Shown here piece after piece: positions 36,718 through 44,842 of a stretch of DNA of 64,000 bases. Under the pieces are notes generated by a model that was given only the letters and a program-made list of their open reading frames with translations, had not been told where the DNA came from and made no database searches. Numbering within the stretch: position 1 is the first letter of the stretch; each line of letters starts with the position of its first letter. The DNA comes from Paracoccus alcaliphilus (GTDB lineage Bacteria > Pseudomonadota > Alphaproteobacteria > Rhodobacterales > Rhodobacteraceae): positions 186,001-250,000 of the forward strand of contig NZ_CP067125.1 in NCBI RefSeq assembly GCF_028553725.1. The letters run 5' to 3'. The translations under genes and the position numbers were made by a program.

Positions 36718-37407
36718 CTATTGATCCGCGGGCAGGTTGCCAAGGGCGATGGCTTGCGCCAGCCCGGCATTGATGTGATGGCGCAGCATCGAGGACGCGG
36801 CGGCCGTGTCGCGGCGCAGGGCGGCCTCCATCAGGGCGCGGTGTTCGGGTCGGGACGCGGCGGGGCGGAAGGCCAGCGCGATCATCTGATAACGCAGATA
36901 CCGGTCGAAGACCTCGGCATGGCTTTGCATCAGCACCCGGGAATTGCAGGCCGAAATCAGCGCCTGATGGAATTTCCAGTCGCTTTCGCGCCATGCGGCA
37001 AGCCCGGATGTGTCGCCACGCTCCAGCCGGTCCTCATGCGCGTCAAGCTGGTGATGGGCGGCGATCACGGCGGCTTCCCAGTCCAGCGTTCCGGCGGCAA
37101 AGGACAGGGCGAGGGCGTGTTCTTCGATCAGCAGGCGCAAGGCGGCGATGTCGCGCAGACCGGATTCCGAGATCGGAGCAACCTTGAAGCCGCGCTGATC
37201 TTCGGCAATGACGAAACGCTCGGCGACAAGACGGCTGAGGGCCTCGCGCAGGGTACTGGCACCGGCGGCATAATCCCGCTTCAGCGCATCGAGCCGCAGC
37301 CTCTGGCCGGGCGACAGCACCCCCATCATGATGTCGATGCGCAGTTTCTGATAGATTGTCTCGCCCAGATTTTCGGGGGCTTCCGCCATTCTGCCGCCGG
37401 TCGTCAT
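36718..37407 (-). CDS. GntR-family regulator, FCD (FadR) type, second of a tandem pair
   Basis: 229 residues. N-terminal winged helix (IYQKLRIDIMMGVLSPGQRLRLDALKRDY, STLREALSRLVAERFV) and a C-terminal all-helical FCD domain (from about residue 85: ALRLLIEEHALALSFAAG, DWKFHQALISACNSRVL, FDRYLRYQ, HRALMEAALRRD) with the metal-binding Asp/His pattern. Its start overlaps the stop of the other GntR gene by 4 bases. The two proteins are clear paralogues. Divergent from the TRAP operon, so they may form a pair, or a heterodimer, controlling it. Ligand unknown, probably an organic acid. Confidence 0.9.
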   Translation of the reverse strand: MTTGGRMAEAPENLGETIYQKLRIDIMMGVLSPGQRLRLDALKRDYAAGASTLREALSRLVAERFVIAEDQRGFKVAPISESGLRDIAALRLLIEEHALALSFAAGTLDWEAAVIAAHHQLDAHEDRLERGDTSGLAAWRESDWKFHQALISACNSRVLMQSHAEVFDRYLRYQMIALAFRPAASRPEHRALMEAALRRDTAAASSMLRHHINAGLAQAIALGNLPADQ

Positions 37408-38081
37408 TGCGCATCCTCCAGCAGGCCATGCGCGACGGTATAGTCGATGCAGGCCCCGATATGTTGCACCAGCAGGCGTTGCGCGCGGTCGGCGTCGTGG
37501 TCCAGCGCCGCCGCCATCAGCGCATCATGTTCGTCGCTTGCCTCCTTGCCACGGAACATGACCAGCAGGACCTGATAGCGCAGGAAGCGGTCGAAGATGC
37601 GATCATGCGCGGCCAGCAATTCGGGCGACCCGCAGGCCGAGATGAGCGCTGCGTGAAATTCCCGGTCATAGCGTTTCCATGCCTCGCTGACGGACCTGTC
37701 GCCGGACAGCATGCGGGTTTCCATTCGTGACAGCTTGTGATGCGCGGCCAGAACCGATGCCTCCCAGTCCAGCCCGCCTTTGGCAAAGGATTGCGCGATC
37801 GCGTGCTGTTCCAGCAGCAGGCGCATGTCCGAAATCTCGCGCAATTCGCGGGCCGAGATCGCGGCGACCTCGAACCCCTTGGCGGGCTCGAAGTGGATCA
37901 GACCGTCCGAGACCAGACGGGGCAGGGCCTCGCGCAGGGTGGTGATGCTGACATCATAATGCTTGCGCAACTGCTCCAACCGCAATTTCGAGCCGGGGGC
38001 GAAACGGCCGAAGATGATGTCGTCGCGCAGGCGGCGATGCAGGCCGCCACCGATAGAATCCTGTGAATCCAGCACGACCAT
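37404..38081 (-). CDS. GntR-family regulator, FCD (FadR) type, first of a tandem pair
   Basis: 225 residues from ATG at 38081. Same design as the downstream paralogue: winged helix (GLHRRLRDDIIFGRFAPGSK, TTLREALPRLVSDGLI) and FCD domain (MRLLLEQHAIAQSFAKGG, YDREFHAALISACGSPEL, FDRFLRYQ, HDALMAAALDHD). It is nearest to the divergent TRAP operon (199-base gap), so control of that operon is the natural inference. The gap contains an A+T-rich stretch near 38160-38220 for promoters and a stem GCCGGT/ACCGGC (38220-38225 and 38236-38241) in the dctP leader. No palindrome of the FadR type was certain. Confidence 0.9.
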   Translation of the reverse strand: MVVLDSQDSIGGGLHRRLRDDIIFGRFAPGSKLRLEQLRKHYDVSITTLREALPRLVSDGLIHFEPAKGFEVAAISARELREISDMRLLLEQHAIAQSFAKGGLDWEASVLAAHHKLSRMETRMLSGDRSVSEAWKRYDREFHAALISACGSPELLAAHDRIFDRFLRYQVLLVMFRGKEASDEHDALMAAALDHDADRAQRLLVQHIGACIDYTVAHGLLEDAQ

Positions 38082-38280
38082 TCCCGCTTCCCCTTCGTCC
38101 TGCCAGTTTCACCAAAGTCCGATGCCGCATCAAGTGCGACACGTCGTTCATAGCCACTATCATAGGCGAAAAACAGAAATATCAGATGAAAATTAATTTA
38201 CGCGTTGATTTTGAAAATAGCCGGTGCCAGACTTTACCGGCATCCCGCAGAAAAGCCGGGGGCATACCGGGGAGGAGACC

Positions 38281-39273
38281 ATGACCTACAAGATTTCGCG
38301 GCGCTCTGTCGTGGCGCTTGGCGCCGCCAGTCTGGCAACGCCGTTTCTGGCGCGTGCGGGCTGGGCGCAGGATCCTGTCAGGATCCGCTTTTCCGCCGTG
38401 TTCTCGGAACAGGATATCCGCGCCGAGATGATGAAGAAATTCGCGGCGGGGATCGGTGAGGGGTTCAACTATCAGGGCTTCTATGGCGGCACCCTGTTCA
38501 AGCAGGCGACCGAGCTGGTCGCGCTTCAGCGCGGCAACCTCGAGATGGGGAATATCGCGCCGCAGGATGTCTCGAACCAGCTGCCCGCATGGTCGTCGCT
38601 GACCTCGGGCTATTTGTTCCGCGATCCCGCGCATCTGACGGCGTTCTTTGCCTCGGATGTGGGGGCCGAGATGACGGGGATGGCGGAAGAGTCGCTGGGG
38701 ATCAAGGTCCTGGGGCCGACCTTTTTCGGCACCCGGCAGGTCGGTCTGCGCGGGACGAAGGAAATCAACACTCCGGCGGATATGGCGGGCATCAAGCTGC
38801 GGATGCCGGGGGGCGAGGCATGGCAATTCCTTGGTCAGGCGCTTGGTGCCAATCCGACGCCGATGGCCTATGCCGAGGTATATACCGGCCTGCAGACCGG
38901 GGCCATCGACGGGCAGGACAATCCCCTGCCAAATGTCGATAACATGAAATTCTATGAGGTGATGGACCAGATCGTGCTGACGGCGCATCTGGTCGCGTTC
39001 GATCTGCTGGTGGTGTCCGGGCGGTTCTGGGAGGGGCTGACCGAAGACCAGCAGGCCAGCCTTCAGGCCGCGGCGGATGAGGCCATCGCATGGTCCACGG
39101 CCGAGCATGTGAAGCAGGAGGAAGAGCTGGCCCAGTCCTTCGCCGAGCGCGGCCTTCGGGTTTATGCGCCCGATGTCGAGGCGTTCCGCGCGCATGTGCA
39201 GGCCGCCTATCTGGATTCGGCGCTGGCGGCCGAGTGGCCGGATGACATCATCGAGCGTGTCTCGGCCCTGTAA
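38281..39273 (+). CDS. TRAP transporter substrate-binding protein, DctP type
   Basis: 330 residues from ATG at 38281, with GGGGAGGAG just upstream. Signal sequence begins MTYKISRRSVVALGAASLATPFLARAG with a twin-arginine-like pair. The mature part has the DctP signature: QATELVALQRGNLEMG, GIKVLGPTFFGTRQVGLRGTKEI, KLRMPGGEAW, ANPTPMAYAEVYTGLQTGAIDGQDNP, whose Arg in LRMPG binds a carboxylate in the family. Substrate is an organic acid; with aroQ downstream, a quinate, shikimate or dehydroquinate-like acid is possible. A hairpin follows before dctQ. Confidence 0.93.
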   Translation: MTYKISRRSVVALGAASLATPFLARAGWAQDPVRIRFSAVFSEQDIRAEMMKKFAAGIGEGFNYQGFYGGTLFKQATELVALQRGNLEMGNIAPQDVSNQLPAWSSLTSGYLFRDPAHLTAFFASDVGAEMTGMAEESLGIKVLGPTFFGTRQVGLRGTKEINTPADMAGIKLRMPGGEAWQFLGQALGANPTPMAYAEVYTGLQTGAIDGQDNPLPNVDNMKFYEVMDQIVLTAHLVAFDLLVVSGRFWEGLTEDQQASLQAAADEAIAWSTAEHVKQEEELAQSFAERGLRVYAPDVEAFRAHVQAAYLDSALAAEWPDDIIERVSAL

Positions 39274-39283
39274 CGCAGCCCGC

Positions 39284-39306
39284 GCCGGCCGGTCCGACCG
39301 GCTGGC
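39284..39306 (+). other. Hairpin after TRAP binding-protein gene
   Basis: Stem GCCGGCCGGT (39284-39293) and ACCGGCTGGC (39297-39306), 10 base pairs with one G-U pair and a CCG loop, between the DctP and DctQ genes. It has no U-tract. Such stems after binding-protein genes often stabilise the upstream mRNA. Confidence 0.65.
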
Positions 39307-39328
39307 GGCAGGGCAGGGATGGTAAACG

Positions 39329-39844
39329 ATGCCAAAGATCAGACCCGTATTTGCGTGGCTGCGCCGCCGCGCCGAAAACCTGCTGGCCGCGATGCTGCTG
39401 GCGATGTTCCTTGTCTTCCTGTTGCAGATCGTATCGCGCTATGCGCTGAACCTGCCGATCGGATGGACGCATGAGATCAGCGTCATCCTGTGGATCTGGC
39501 TGGTGCTTTTCGGGGCCACATTCGTTGTTCCTGATACCGAAGAGATGCGTTTCGATCTGCTTTACGGCTCGGTGGGGCCGCGCACGCGGCGGGCGCTGGC
39601 CTTTACCACCGCCGTCATTCTGGTGACGCTGTTCTGCTGGTCGCTTCCGGCAACCTGGGATTACGTCACCTTCATGAAGATCGAACGGTCGGCCTATCTG
39701 CGTATCCGGTTCGACTGGCTTTATGCGATCTATGTCGTCTTTGCCGTCGGCATGATCCTGCGCCAGCTCTGGATTGGCTGGGCCGCGGTTTTCGGACGCG
39801 CGCCCGAGGCCTATGACCCGACCAAGGCGAGTTCCGGCATATGA
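39329..39844 (+). CDS. TRAP transporter small permease, DctQ type
   Basis: 171 residues from ATG at 39329; a start site with CAGGGATGGT upstream. Four membrane helices with the DctQ pattern: SRYALNLPIGWTHEISVILWIWLVLFGATFVV, then EEMRFDLLYGSV, the amphipathic region, and a final pair. It overlaps DctM by ATGA (39841). It supports the large subunit in Na+-driven uptake. Confidence 0.9.
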   Translation: MPKIRPVFAWLRRRAENLLAAMLLAMFLVFLLQIVSRYALNLPIGWTHEISVILWIWLVLFGATFVVPDTEEMRFDLLYGSVGPRTRRALAFTTAVILVTLFCWSLPATWDYVTFMKIERSAYLRIRFDWLYAIYVVFAVGMILRQLWIGWAAVFGRAPEAYDPTKASSGI

Positions 39845-41142
39845 ACCTGACCAGCCCCTTTTCCATCGCGATCGTCGCCATCACCGGACTGGCCCTTCTG
39901 GGCCTGCCCATCGGGCTGTCGATGATCTGCGGCTCGATCCTGTATCTGTCGATGAACGGCATGGATATGGGAACCGCCGCCGAGCAGTTCCTGAACGGGA
40001 TGTATTCGAACTATATCATCCTGGCCGTGCCGCTGTTCATCTTTGCCGCCGAGATCATGAACTCGGGTTCCATGACCGAGCGGCTTTTGCGTTTCTGCAA
40101 TGTGCTGGTCGGTCATTTCCGGGGCGGGCTGGCGCAGATCAACGTCGTGCAAAGCCTGATCTTCGCGGGCATGTCGGGTTCGGCCATCGCCGATGCCGCC
40201 GGATCGGGGCGGATGATGCAGAACATGATGACGCGCGAGAACCGCTATACGCCCAGCTATGCGGCGGCACTGACGGCGGTGACGGCGGTGATCGGGCCGA
40301 TCCTGCCGCCGTCGATCCCGATGGTGATCTATGCGCTCGTGTCGGATGCCTCGATCGGTTATCTGTTCCTTGCCGGTGTCGTGCCGGGCCTGCTGATGAC
40401 CGCCTTGCAGATGGTGCAGGTCGGCTGGGACGCGCGGCGCCTGAACTTTCCGGTCGAGCAGAGGGTGCCATTGCGTGAAATCCCGCGCGTGACATGGCAG
40501 GCATTTCCCACCCTGCTGATGCCGGTGATCCTGCTTGGCTGCATCTATAGCGGTGTGACGACGCCGACCGAGGCCGCGGCCCTTGCCGCCGCCTATGCCG
40601 TGCTGGTGTCGGTGGTGATCTATCGCAGCCTCAGCTGGCGCGAGGGTTATGGCGCGATCCTTGTCAGCGCCAAGACATCGGCCTCTATCGGCATGATGAT
40701 CGGCGGCGCGCTGGTCTTCAACTATGTCGTGACTATCGAGAACATCCCCGAGACCCTGCGCGCCATCCTGCAAGGGTGGGAACTGACACCCCTGCAATTC
40801 CTGCTGCTGGTCAATGTGATCCTGTTGCTGCTGGGCTGCGTGCTGGAGGGCACGGCGGTCCTGCTGATCATCGTGCCGGTCTTCATTCCCGCGGCGCAGG
40901 CGCTTGGCATCGACCTTGTGCATTTCGGCGTGGTGGTGGTGGTGAACATCATGCTGGGGCTGGTGACGCCGCCCTATGGATTGCTGCTGTTCATCATGAC
41001 CAATATCTCGGGCTCTCCGATGAAGGCGATCATCCGCGACTGCCTGCCGTTTCTGGGCTGGATGCTGCTGTGTCTGATCCTGATCACGCTGTTTCCCGAA
41101 ATCTCGCTCTGGCTGCCGCGACTGGCGGGCTATGAGGGCTGA
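39841..41142 (+). CDS. TRAP transporter large permease, DctM type
   Basis: 433 residues. About 11-12 membrane helices. DctM signature blocks: LPIGLSMICGSILYL, VPLFIFAAEIMNSGSMTERLLRF, GGLAQINVVQSLIFAGMSGSAIADAAG, GPILPPSIPMVIYA, GVTTPTEAAALAAAYAV, GLVTPPYGLLLF. The operon order DctP-DctQ-DctM-aroQ and the 18-base gap to aroQ suggest that the imported acid is used by the dehydroquinase. Uptake of dehydroquinate, quinate or shikimate is inferred, not proven. Confidence 0.94.
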   Translation: MNLTSPFSIAIVAITGLALLGLPIGLSMICGSILYLSMNGMDMGTAAEQFLNGMYSNYIILAVPLFIFAAEIMNSGSMTERLLRFCNVLVGHFRGGLAQINVVQSLIFAGMSGSAIADAAGSGRMMQNMMTRENRYTPSYAAALTAVTAVIGPILPPSIPMVIYALVSDASIGYLFLAGVVPGLLMTALQMVQVGWDARRLNFPVEQRVPLREIPRVTWQAFPTLLMPVILLGCIYSGVTTPTEAAALAAAYAVLVSVVIYRSLSWREGYGAILVSAKTSASIGMMIGGALVFNYVVTIENIPETLRAILQGWELTPLQFLLLVNVILLLLGCVLEGTAVLLIIVPVFIPAAQALGIDLVHFGVVVVVNIMLGLVTPPYGLLLFIMTNISGSPMKAIIRDCLPFLGWMLLCLILITLFPEISLWLPRLAGYEG

Positions 41143-41160
41143 TCTGCAAGAGTAACCGAC

Positions 41161-41589
41161 ATGACGTTGTATATCCTGAACGGTCCCAACCTGAACCGCC
41201 TTGGCAGGCGCGAACCCGAAATCTATGGCGCCACGACCCTTGCCGAGATCGAGGGCTGGTGCCGCGAGGCGGCGGGGTCTGTCCCGGTGGCGTTCCATCA
41301 GTCCAATGCCGAATACCAGCTGATCGACTGGATTCACGAGGCCACCGACGAAGGCGCCACGGGAATCGTCATCAATCCGGCGGGTCTGACCTTTACATCG
41401 GTCCCCATCATGGATGCGCTGAAGATGTTTCCCGGCCCGATCATCGAGCTGCACATCTCGAACATCCACCGGCGCGAGGCGATCTATCACAAGTCGCTGA
41501 TGTCGCCGGTGGTGACGGCGGTGATCGCCGGTTTGGGCGCGCGTGGATACGTTCATGCGGTGCGCGCCGTCATGGATCTGGCGGAATGA
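41161..41589 (+). CDS. aroQ: Type II 3-dehydroquinate dehydratase-like protein with His-to-Phe change
   Basis: 142 residues from ATG at 41161. Type II dehydroquinase interconverts 3-dehydroquinate and 3-dehydroshikimate. Family blocks: [17 protein letters not shown] with the catalytic Arg and Tyr, [14 protein letters not shown], and [15 protein letters not shown] with the catalytic His. The conserved T-H-T-S motif reads TFTS ([16 protein letters not shown]), so a substrate-pocket histidine is Phe. That may alter substrate or activity. Its place after a TRAP transporter and before an aromatic-acid transporter suggests a catabolic quinate/shikimate role rather than the biosynthetic one. Confidence 0.85.
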   Translation: MTLYILNGPNLNRLGRREPEIYGATTLAEIEGWCREAAGSVPVAFHQSNAEYQLIDWIHEATDEGATGIVINPAGLTFTSVPIMDALKMFPGPIIELHISNIHRREAIYHKSLMSPVVTAVIAGLGARGYVHAVRAVMDLAE

Positions 41590-41592
41590 TTA

Positions 41593-41608
41593 TTAACCGA
41601 TGGGTTAT
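41593..41608 (-). promoter_or_regulatory. PcaQ-type box upstream of AAHS transporter
   Basis: On the minus strand the site reads ATAACC-CATC-GGTTAA, the same as the PcaQ consensus ATAACC-N4-GGTTAA I know from rhizobia. It lies 3 bases after the aroQ stop and 160 bases before the transporter gene, and matches the other box at pcaQ in spacing. It suggests PcaQ control of the transporter. Confidence 0.75.
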
Positions 41609-41767
41609 GTCGTGACGGTGTAATATCATGTTTCCGGGCAAGAGTTGAATATTGTCCTGCCCGTCCCGACGGGTTTAACGTCGCGCCGGGGGATTGGATT
41701 CGCGGTGTGAACGCGATGCCGGGGCAGAGGAGCCTTGTCGCCGTCCCTTTATCGGGAAGGAGACGAT

Positions 41768-43045
41768 ATGACACTCACCTCGACCCACACCGTGGCGCAT
41801 GGCACGGCTGCGCGCACTGTCGCGTTGCTGTGCTGGATCGCCGTCGTTCTGGACGGCTTCGATCTTGTGGTCCTTGGCGCGCTGATCCCGACGCTGACCG
41901 GTGGCGAGATTCCGTGGATGACCGCCGCGCAGGCGACCTTTGTCTCCACCATCAGCCTTGTCGGCATGACGCTTGGCGCGCTGTCCATCGGCATCGCGAC
42001 CGACTGGCTGGGGCGGCGCAAGGTGATGATCTGGGCGGTTACCGCCTTTTCCGCCCTGACGCTGGCCTGCGCATTCTCGCAAAGCTATGTCCAGCTGGGC
42101 GTCTTCCGCTTTCTGGCGGGGTTCGGGCTGGGCGGCTGCCTGCCGACCGCCATCGCCATGGTGACCGAGTTTTCGCGCGGCCGGGCGGGCAAGGCCTCGA
42201 CCACGGTGATGACCGGCTATCACGTCGGGGCGGTGGCGACGGCGCTGCTGGGGCTGATCGTGTTGCCATCGCTTGGCTGGCGGGCGATGTTCATCATCGG
42301 TGCGATCCCGGGCTTTGTCCTTGCGCCGATCATGTATCGCCACCTGCCGGAATCGCCCTCGTTCCTGCTGGCGACCGGGCGGCGGGCCGAGGCCGAAAGA
42401 ATCGCCGCTGACTATCACCTGACCCTGCCCGAGGCCGCGCCCCAGCCCGAGGAACGCGCCTCTTTCGGGTCGCTGTTCCGGGGCACGTTCCTGCGCAATT
42501 CCATCGCCATCTGCGTGACCTCGTTCATGGGGCTGTTGCTGGTCTATGGCCTGAACACATGGCTGCCCAAGCTGATGGTCGCCGCGGGCTATAGCCTGAC
42601 CGGCGGGCTGTGGCTGCTGCTGTTGCTGAATGCCGGGGCGGTCTGCGGGTTGCTGGTCGCGGGGCAGGTCGGCGACCGCGTCGGGCTGAAACTTGCGGCG
42701 GTGGCATGGTTCCTGTGCGGCGCGGTGCTGCTGGCGGGTCTGTCGGTCAGGATGGGACCGGTACTGCTTTATCCGATGGTGTTCCTGACCGGCTGCTTCG
42801 TCTTTTCGGCGCAGATTCTGGTCTATGCCTTCGTTGCCTCGAACTATCCGCCGGGAATCCGGGCAACCGCACTTGGCATGTCGGCGGGTGTCGGGCGGCT
42901 GGGGGCCATCGCCGGGCCGCTGGCCGGAGGCACGCTGGTGTCGATGGGCATCGGCCATCCCTGGGGCTTTTACGCCTTTGCCATCGTCGGCCTGCTGGGG
43001 GCCATCGCGCTGGCGCAGTCGAAGGTGCTGACGCAGAAGGTCTGA
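41768..43045 (+). CDS. AAHS-family aromatic acid:H+ symporter (MFS)
   Basis: 425 residues from ATG at 41768 with AAGGAG 7 bases upstream. Twelve membrane helices; helix 1 motif LDGFDLVVLGALIP is typical of PcaK/BenK/VanK-type AAHS proteins, followed by DWLGRRKVM between helices 2 and 3. The family imports protocatechuate, 4-hydroxybenzoate and similar acids with protons. The PcaQ-type box upstream supports protocatechuate or a related acid. A small hairpin CCCGTC/GACGGG (41660-41665 and 41668-41673) lies in the leader. It is convergent with pcaB. Confidence 0.9.
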   Translation: MTLTSTHTVAHGTAARTVALLCWIAVVLDGFDLVVLGALIPTLTGGEIPWMTAAQATFVSTISLVGMTLGALSIGIATDWLGRRKVMIWAVTAFSALTLACAFSQSYVQLGVFRFLAGFGLGGCLPTAIAMVTEFSRGRAGKASTTVMTGYHVGAVATALLGLIVLPSLGWRAMFIIGAIPGFVLAPIMYRHLPESPSFLLATGRRAEAERIAADYHLTLPEAAPQPEERASFGSLFRGTFLRNSIAICVTSFMGLLLVYGLNTWLPKLMVAAGYSLTGGLWLLLLLNAGAVCGLLVAGQVGDRVGLKLAAVAWFLCGAVLLAGLSVRMGPVLLYPMVFLTGCFVFSAQILVYAFVASNYPPGIRATALGMSAGVGRLGAIAGPLAGGTLVSMGIGHPWGFYAFAIVGLLGAIALAQSKVLTQKV

Positions 43046-43086
43046 CGAAAAGCGGCGCTGCGGGGCCCTGTTTCATGGAATGCCGT

Positions 43087-43110
43087 GGGCGCGGGGTACA
43101 TCCCGCGCCC
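43087..43110. terminator. Hairpin between convergent AAHS and pcaB genes
   Basis: Perfect 9-base-pair stem GGGCGCGGG (43087-43095) and CCCGCGCCC (43102-43110) with a 6-base loop, placed between the stops of two convergent genes. There is no T-tract of note. Confidence 0.65.
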
Positions 43111-43114
43111 GATC

Positions 43115-44173
43115 TCATTCAGGGGTGCCGATGCGGTTGATCTGAGCGGTCAGCGTGATCGCCACCTCCAGCGCCCGTCCGGTCGCCTGTGCCATCTGCG
43201 GCAGGATCATCCATTCCAGCGCCCATGTCGCGCCCGAGCGTTCCTGTTCATGGATCAGCGCCTGATGCAGGCCCGACAGTTGCACCGCGTTGAACCGCGC
43301 CAGTGTGACCAGCAATTCCGCCAGAACCGGGTTCTGCTTGTGTGGCATGGCCGAGGATGCGCCGCCGCCCGACAGCGCGATCTCGGCAATGCCCTGCTGC
43401 GCCATCAGGGCGATGTCCTGCCCCATCTTGCCCAGAGTGCCGCTGACCAGCGACAACAGCCCCGCGAATTCAGCCACTCCGTCGCGCATCGCATGCCATG
43501 CGCGGGGCGGATTCTTCAGCGACAGCGCGGCGGCCAGATCCTGTGCCACCTGCGCCGCCTTGCCCCCAAGCGCCTTGCGGTCGCCCGAGGCGCCCCCCAG
43601 TTGCAGCCGGGCGATGCGGGGGCGGGCATCGGTGATGCGGGCACGGTGATCGGCCAGCGGCAGCAGCCACGGCGCGATCCGGTCGCGCACGGTGATTTCG
43701 GTCGCGGCCTGCATCCGGGTGCGGCCCATCAGCGGCGCATCCCCGAAGCGGGCGTCCAGCGCCTGAAGCGCGCGGGTCAGCGTGGCCAGCCGGTTGTCGA
43801 TCAGCGACAGGCTGTCCCGCATCGCCATCGCCGTGGCCGTATCGATCACGTCCTGCGACGTCGCGCCCTTGTGGACCGCGCCCGCCGCATCGCCCGCCGC
43901 TGCCTTCATCTGCGCCACCAGGCGCGGCACGACGACGCCGTCATTGCCGCTGCCCGCGCGCAGGTCGGCCATGTCGAAATCCATTGCCTCGATGGCCTGC
44001 GCCGCGGCCTCGGCCTGCGCGGTCCCGGCCAGACCGGCGCGGCCAAGCGCGCGGCTGAAGGCGGCCTCGAAGGCGCGCATCCCGGCCAGTTGCGCATCGG
44101 GCGACCACAATGCGGCCATTTCGGCGTCAGCGAACAGGCCGCCAAGCCACGGGTGATCGAAAACATCGGTCAT
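43115..44173 (-). CDS. pcaB: 3-carboxy-cis,cis-muconate cycloisomerase
   Basis: 352 residues from ATG at 44173. It converts 3-carboxy-cis,cis-muconate to 4-carboxymuconolactone in the protocatechuate branch of the 3-oxoadipate pathway. Fumarase/adenylosuccinate lyase superfamily: signature SGGGASSAMPHKQNP (about residues 245-259), with the earlier blocks VHKGATSQDVIDTA and GRTRMQAATEITV. Shorter than some family members (about 450), as usual for the alphaproteobacterial form. It follows pcaG on the same strand after a 68-base gap that contains a terminator-like hairpin. Confidence 0.93.
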   Translation of the reverse strand: MTDVFDHPWLGGLFADAEMAALWSPDAQLAGMRAFEAAFSRALGRAGLAGTAQAEAAAQAIEAMDFDMADLRAGSGNDGVVVPRLVAQMKAAAGDAAGAVHKGATSQDVIDTATAMAMRDSLSLIDNRLATLTRALQALDARFGDAPLMGRTRMQAATEITVRDRIAPWLLPLADHRARITDARPRIARLQLGGASGDRKALGGKAAQVAQDLAAALSLKNPPRAWHAMRDGVAEFAGLLSLVSGTLGKMGQDIALMAQQGIAEIALSGGGASSAMPHKQNPVLAELLVTLARFNAVQLSGLHQALIHEQERSGATWALEWMILPQMAQATGRALEVAITLTAQINRIGTPE

Positions 44174-44197
44174 GGGTGCCCCTTTGCGAACATGGCA

Positions 44198-44224
44198 AAA
44201 CGGCGCGAGAGCCCCGCGCCGTTT
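44198..44224 (-). terminator. Rho-independent-type hairpin between pcaG and pcaB
   Basis: Read on the minus strand, the 10-base-pair stem (44224-44215 with 44207-44198) AAACGGCGCG/CGCGCCGTTT has a 7-base loop and runs into TTTT, the best intrinsic terminator signature in the window. It lies after the pcaG stop and before the pcaB start, so pcaB may be expressed less than pcaDCHG, or separately. Confidence 0.75.
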
Positions 44225-44241
44225 CCATCCTTATCAGCCGA

Positions 44242-44841
44242 TCAGATGTCGAGAAACACCGTCTCGCCCTCGCCCTGCAGGCGGATATCGAAACGGTATG
44301 TCCCCTCGCCGGTCTTTCGGGCGATCAGCGTATCGACGCGCGGGCGCTGTTCGATCCGGGCCAGCAGCGGGTCCTCGCTATTGTCCTCATCCTCGAAATA
44401 GATGCGGGTTTGCAGGCCGATATTGATCCCGCGCGACACGATCCAAAGCGAGATATGCGGCGCGAAGGGCTTGCCATAGCGCGACGGCACCGCGCCCGGC
44501 TTGACCGTGCGCAGGGTGAATTCGCCGGTGACGGCATCGGCGGCGAAACGGCACAGCCCACTGACCGCAGGGTCGGCGCCCTCCTGCCCGGGGAATTTCC
44601 CCGCCGCGTCGGGTTGCCAGCTTTCGATCAGCGCATCGCGCAGCGCCCAGCCGGTGCCGTCATAGACGGAGCCCACGATCTCGATGATCTGGCCCTTCGC
44701 CTCGCCCGAGATCGGGGACACGCCGATCTCTTGCTGGTAATAGTTCGCATTGCCCGCATAGGTTGGCATCAGCCCGATATGGACGTAGGGTCCGGCGGTC
44801 TGCGAGGCCGTCTCGGGCAGATAATTCAGCGGCTGGACCAT
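44242..44841 (-). CDS. pcaG: Protocatechuate 3,4-dioxygenase alpha subunit
   Basis: 199 residues from ATG at 44841, one base after the pcaH stop. Non-catalytic partner of the intradiol dioxygenase that opens protocatechuate. Family marks: ETASQTAGPYVHIGLMP near the N-terminus, DALIESWQPDAAGKF, GEFTLRTVKPGAVP, APHISLWIVSRGINIGLQTRIYF. Iron ligands are on the beta subunit. It is co-transcribed after pcaH. Confidence 0.95.
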   Translation of the reverse strand: MVQPLNYLPETASQTAGPYVHIGLMPTYAGNANYYQQEIGVSPISGEAKGQIIEIVGSVYDGTGWALRDALIESWQPDAAGKFPGQEGADPAVSGLCRFAADAVTGEFTLRTVKPGAVPSRYGKPFAPHISLWIVSRGINIGLQTRIYFEDEDNSEDPLLARIEQRPRVDTLIARKTGEGTYRFDIRLQGEGETVFLDI

Positions 44842-44842
44842 C

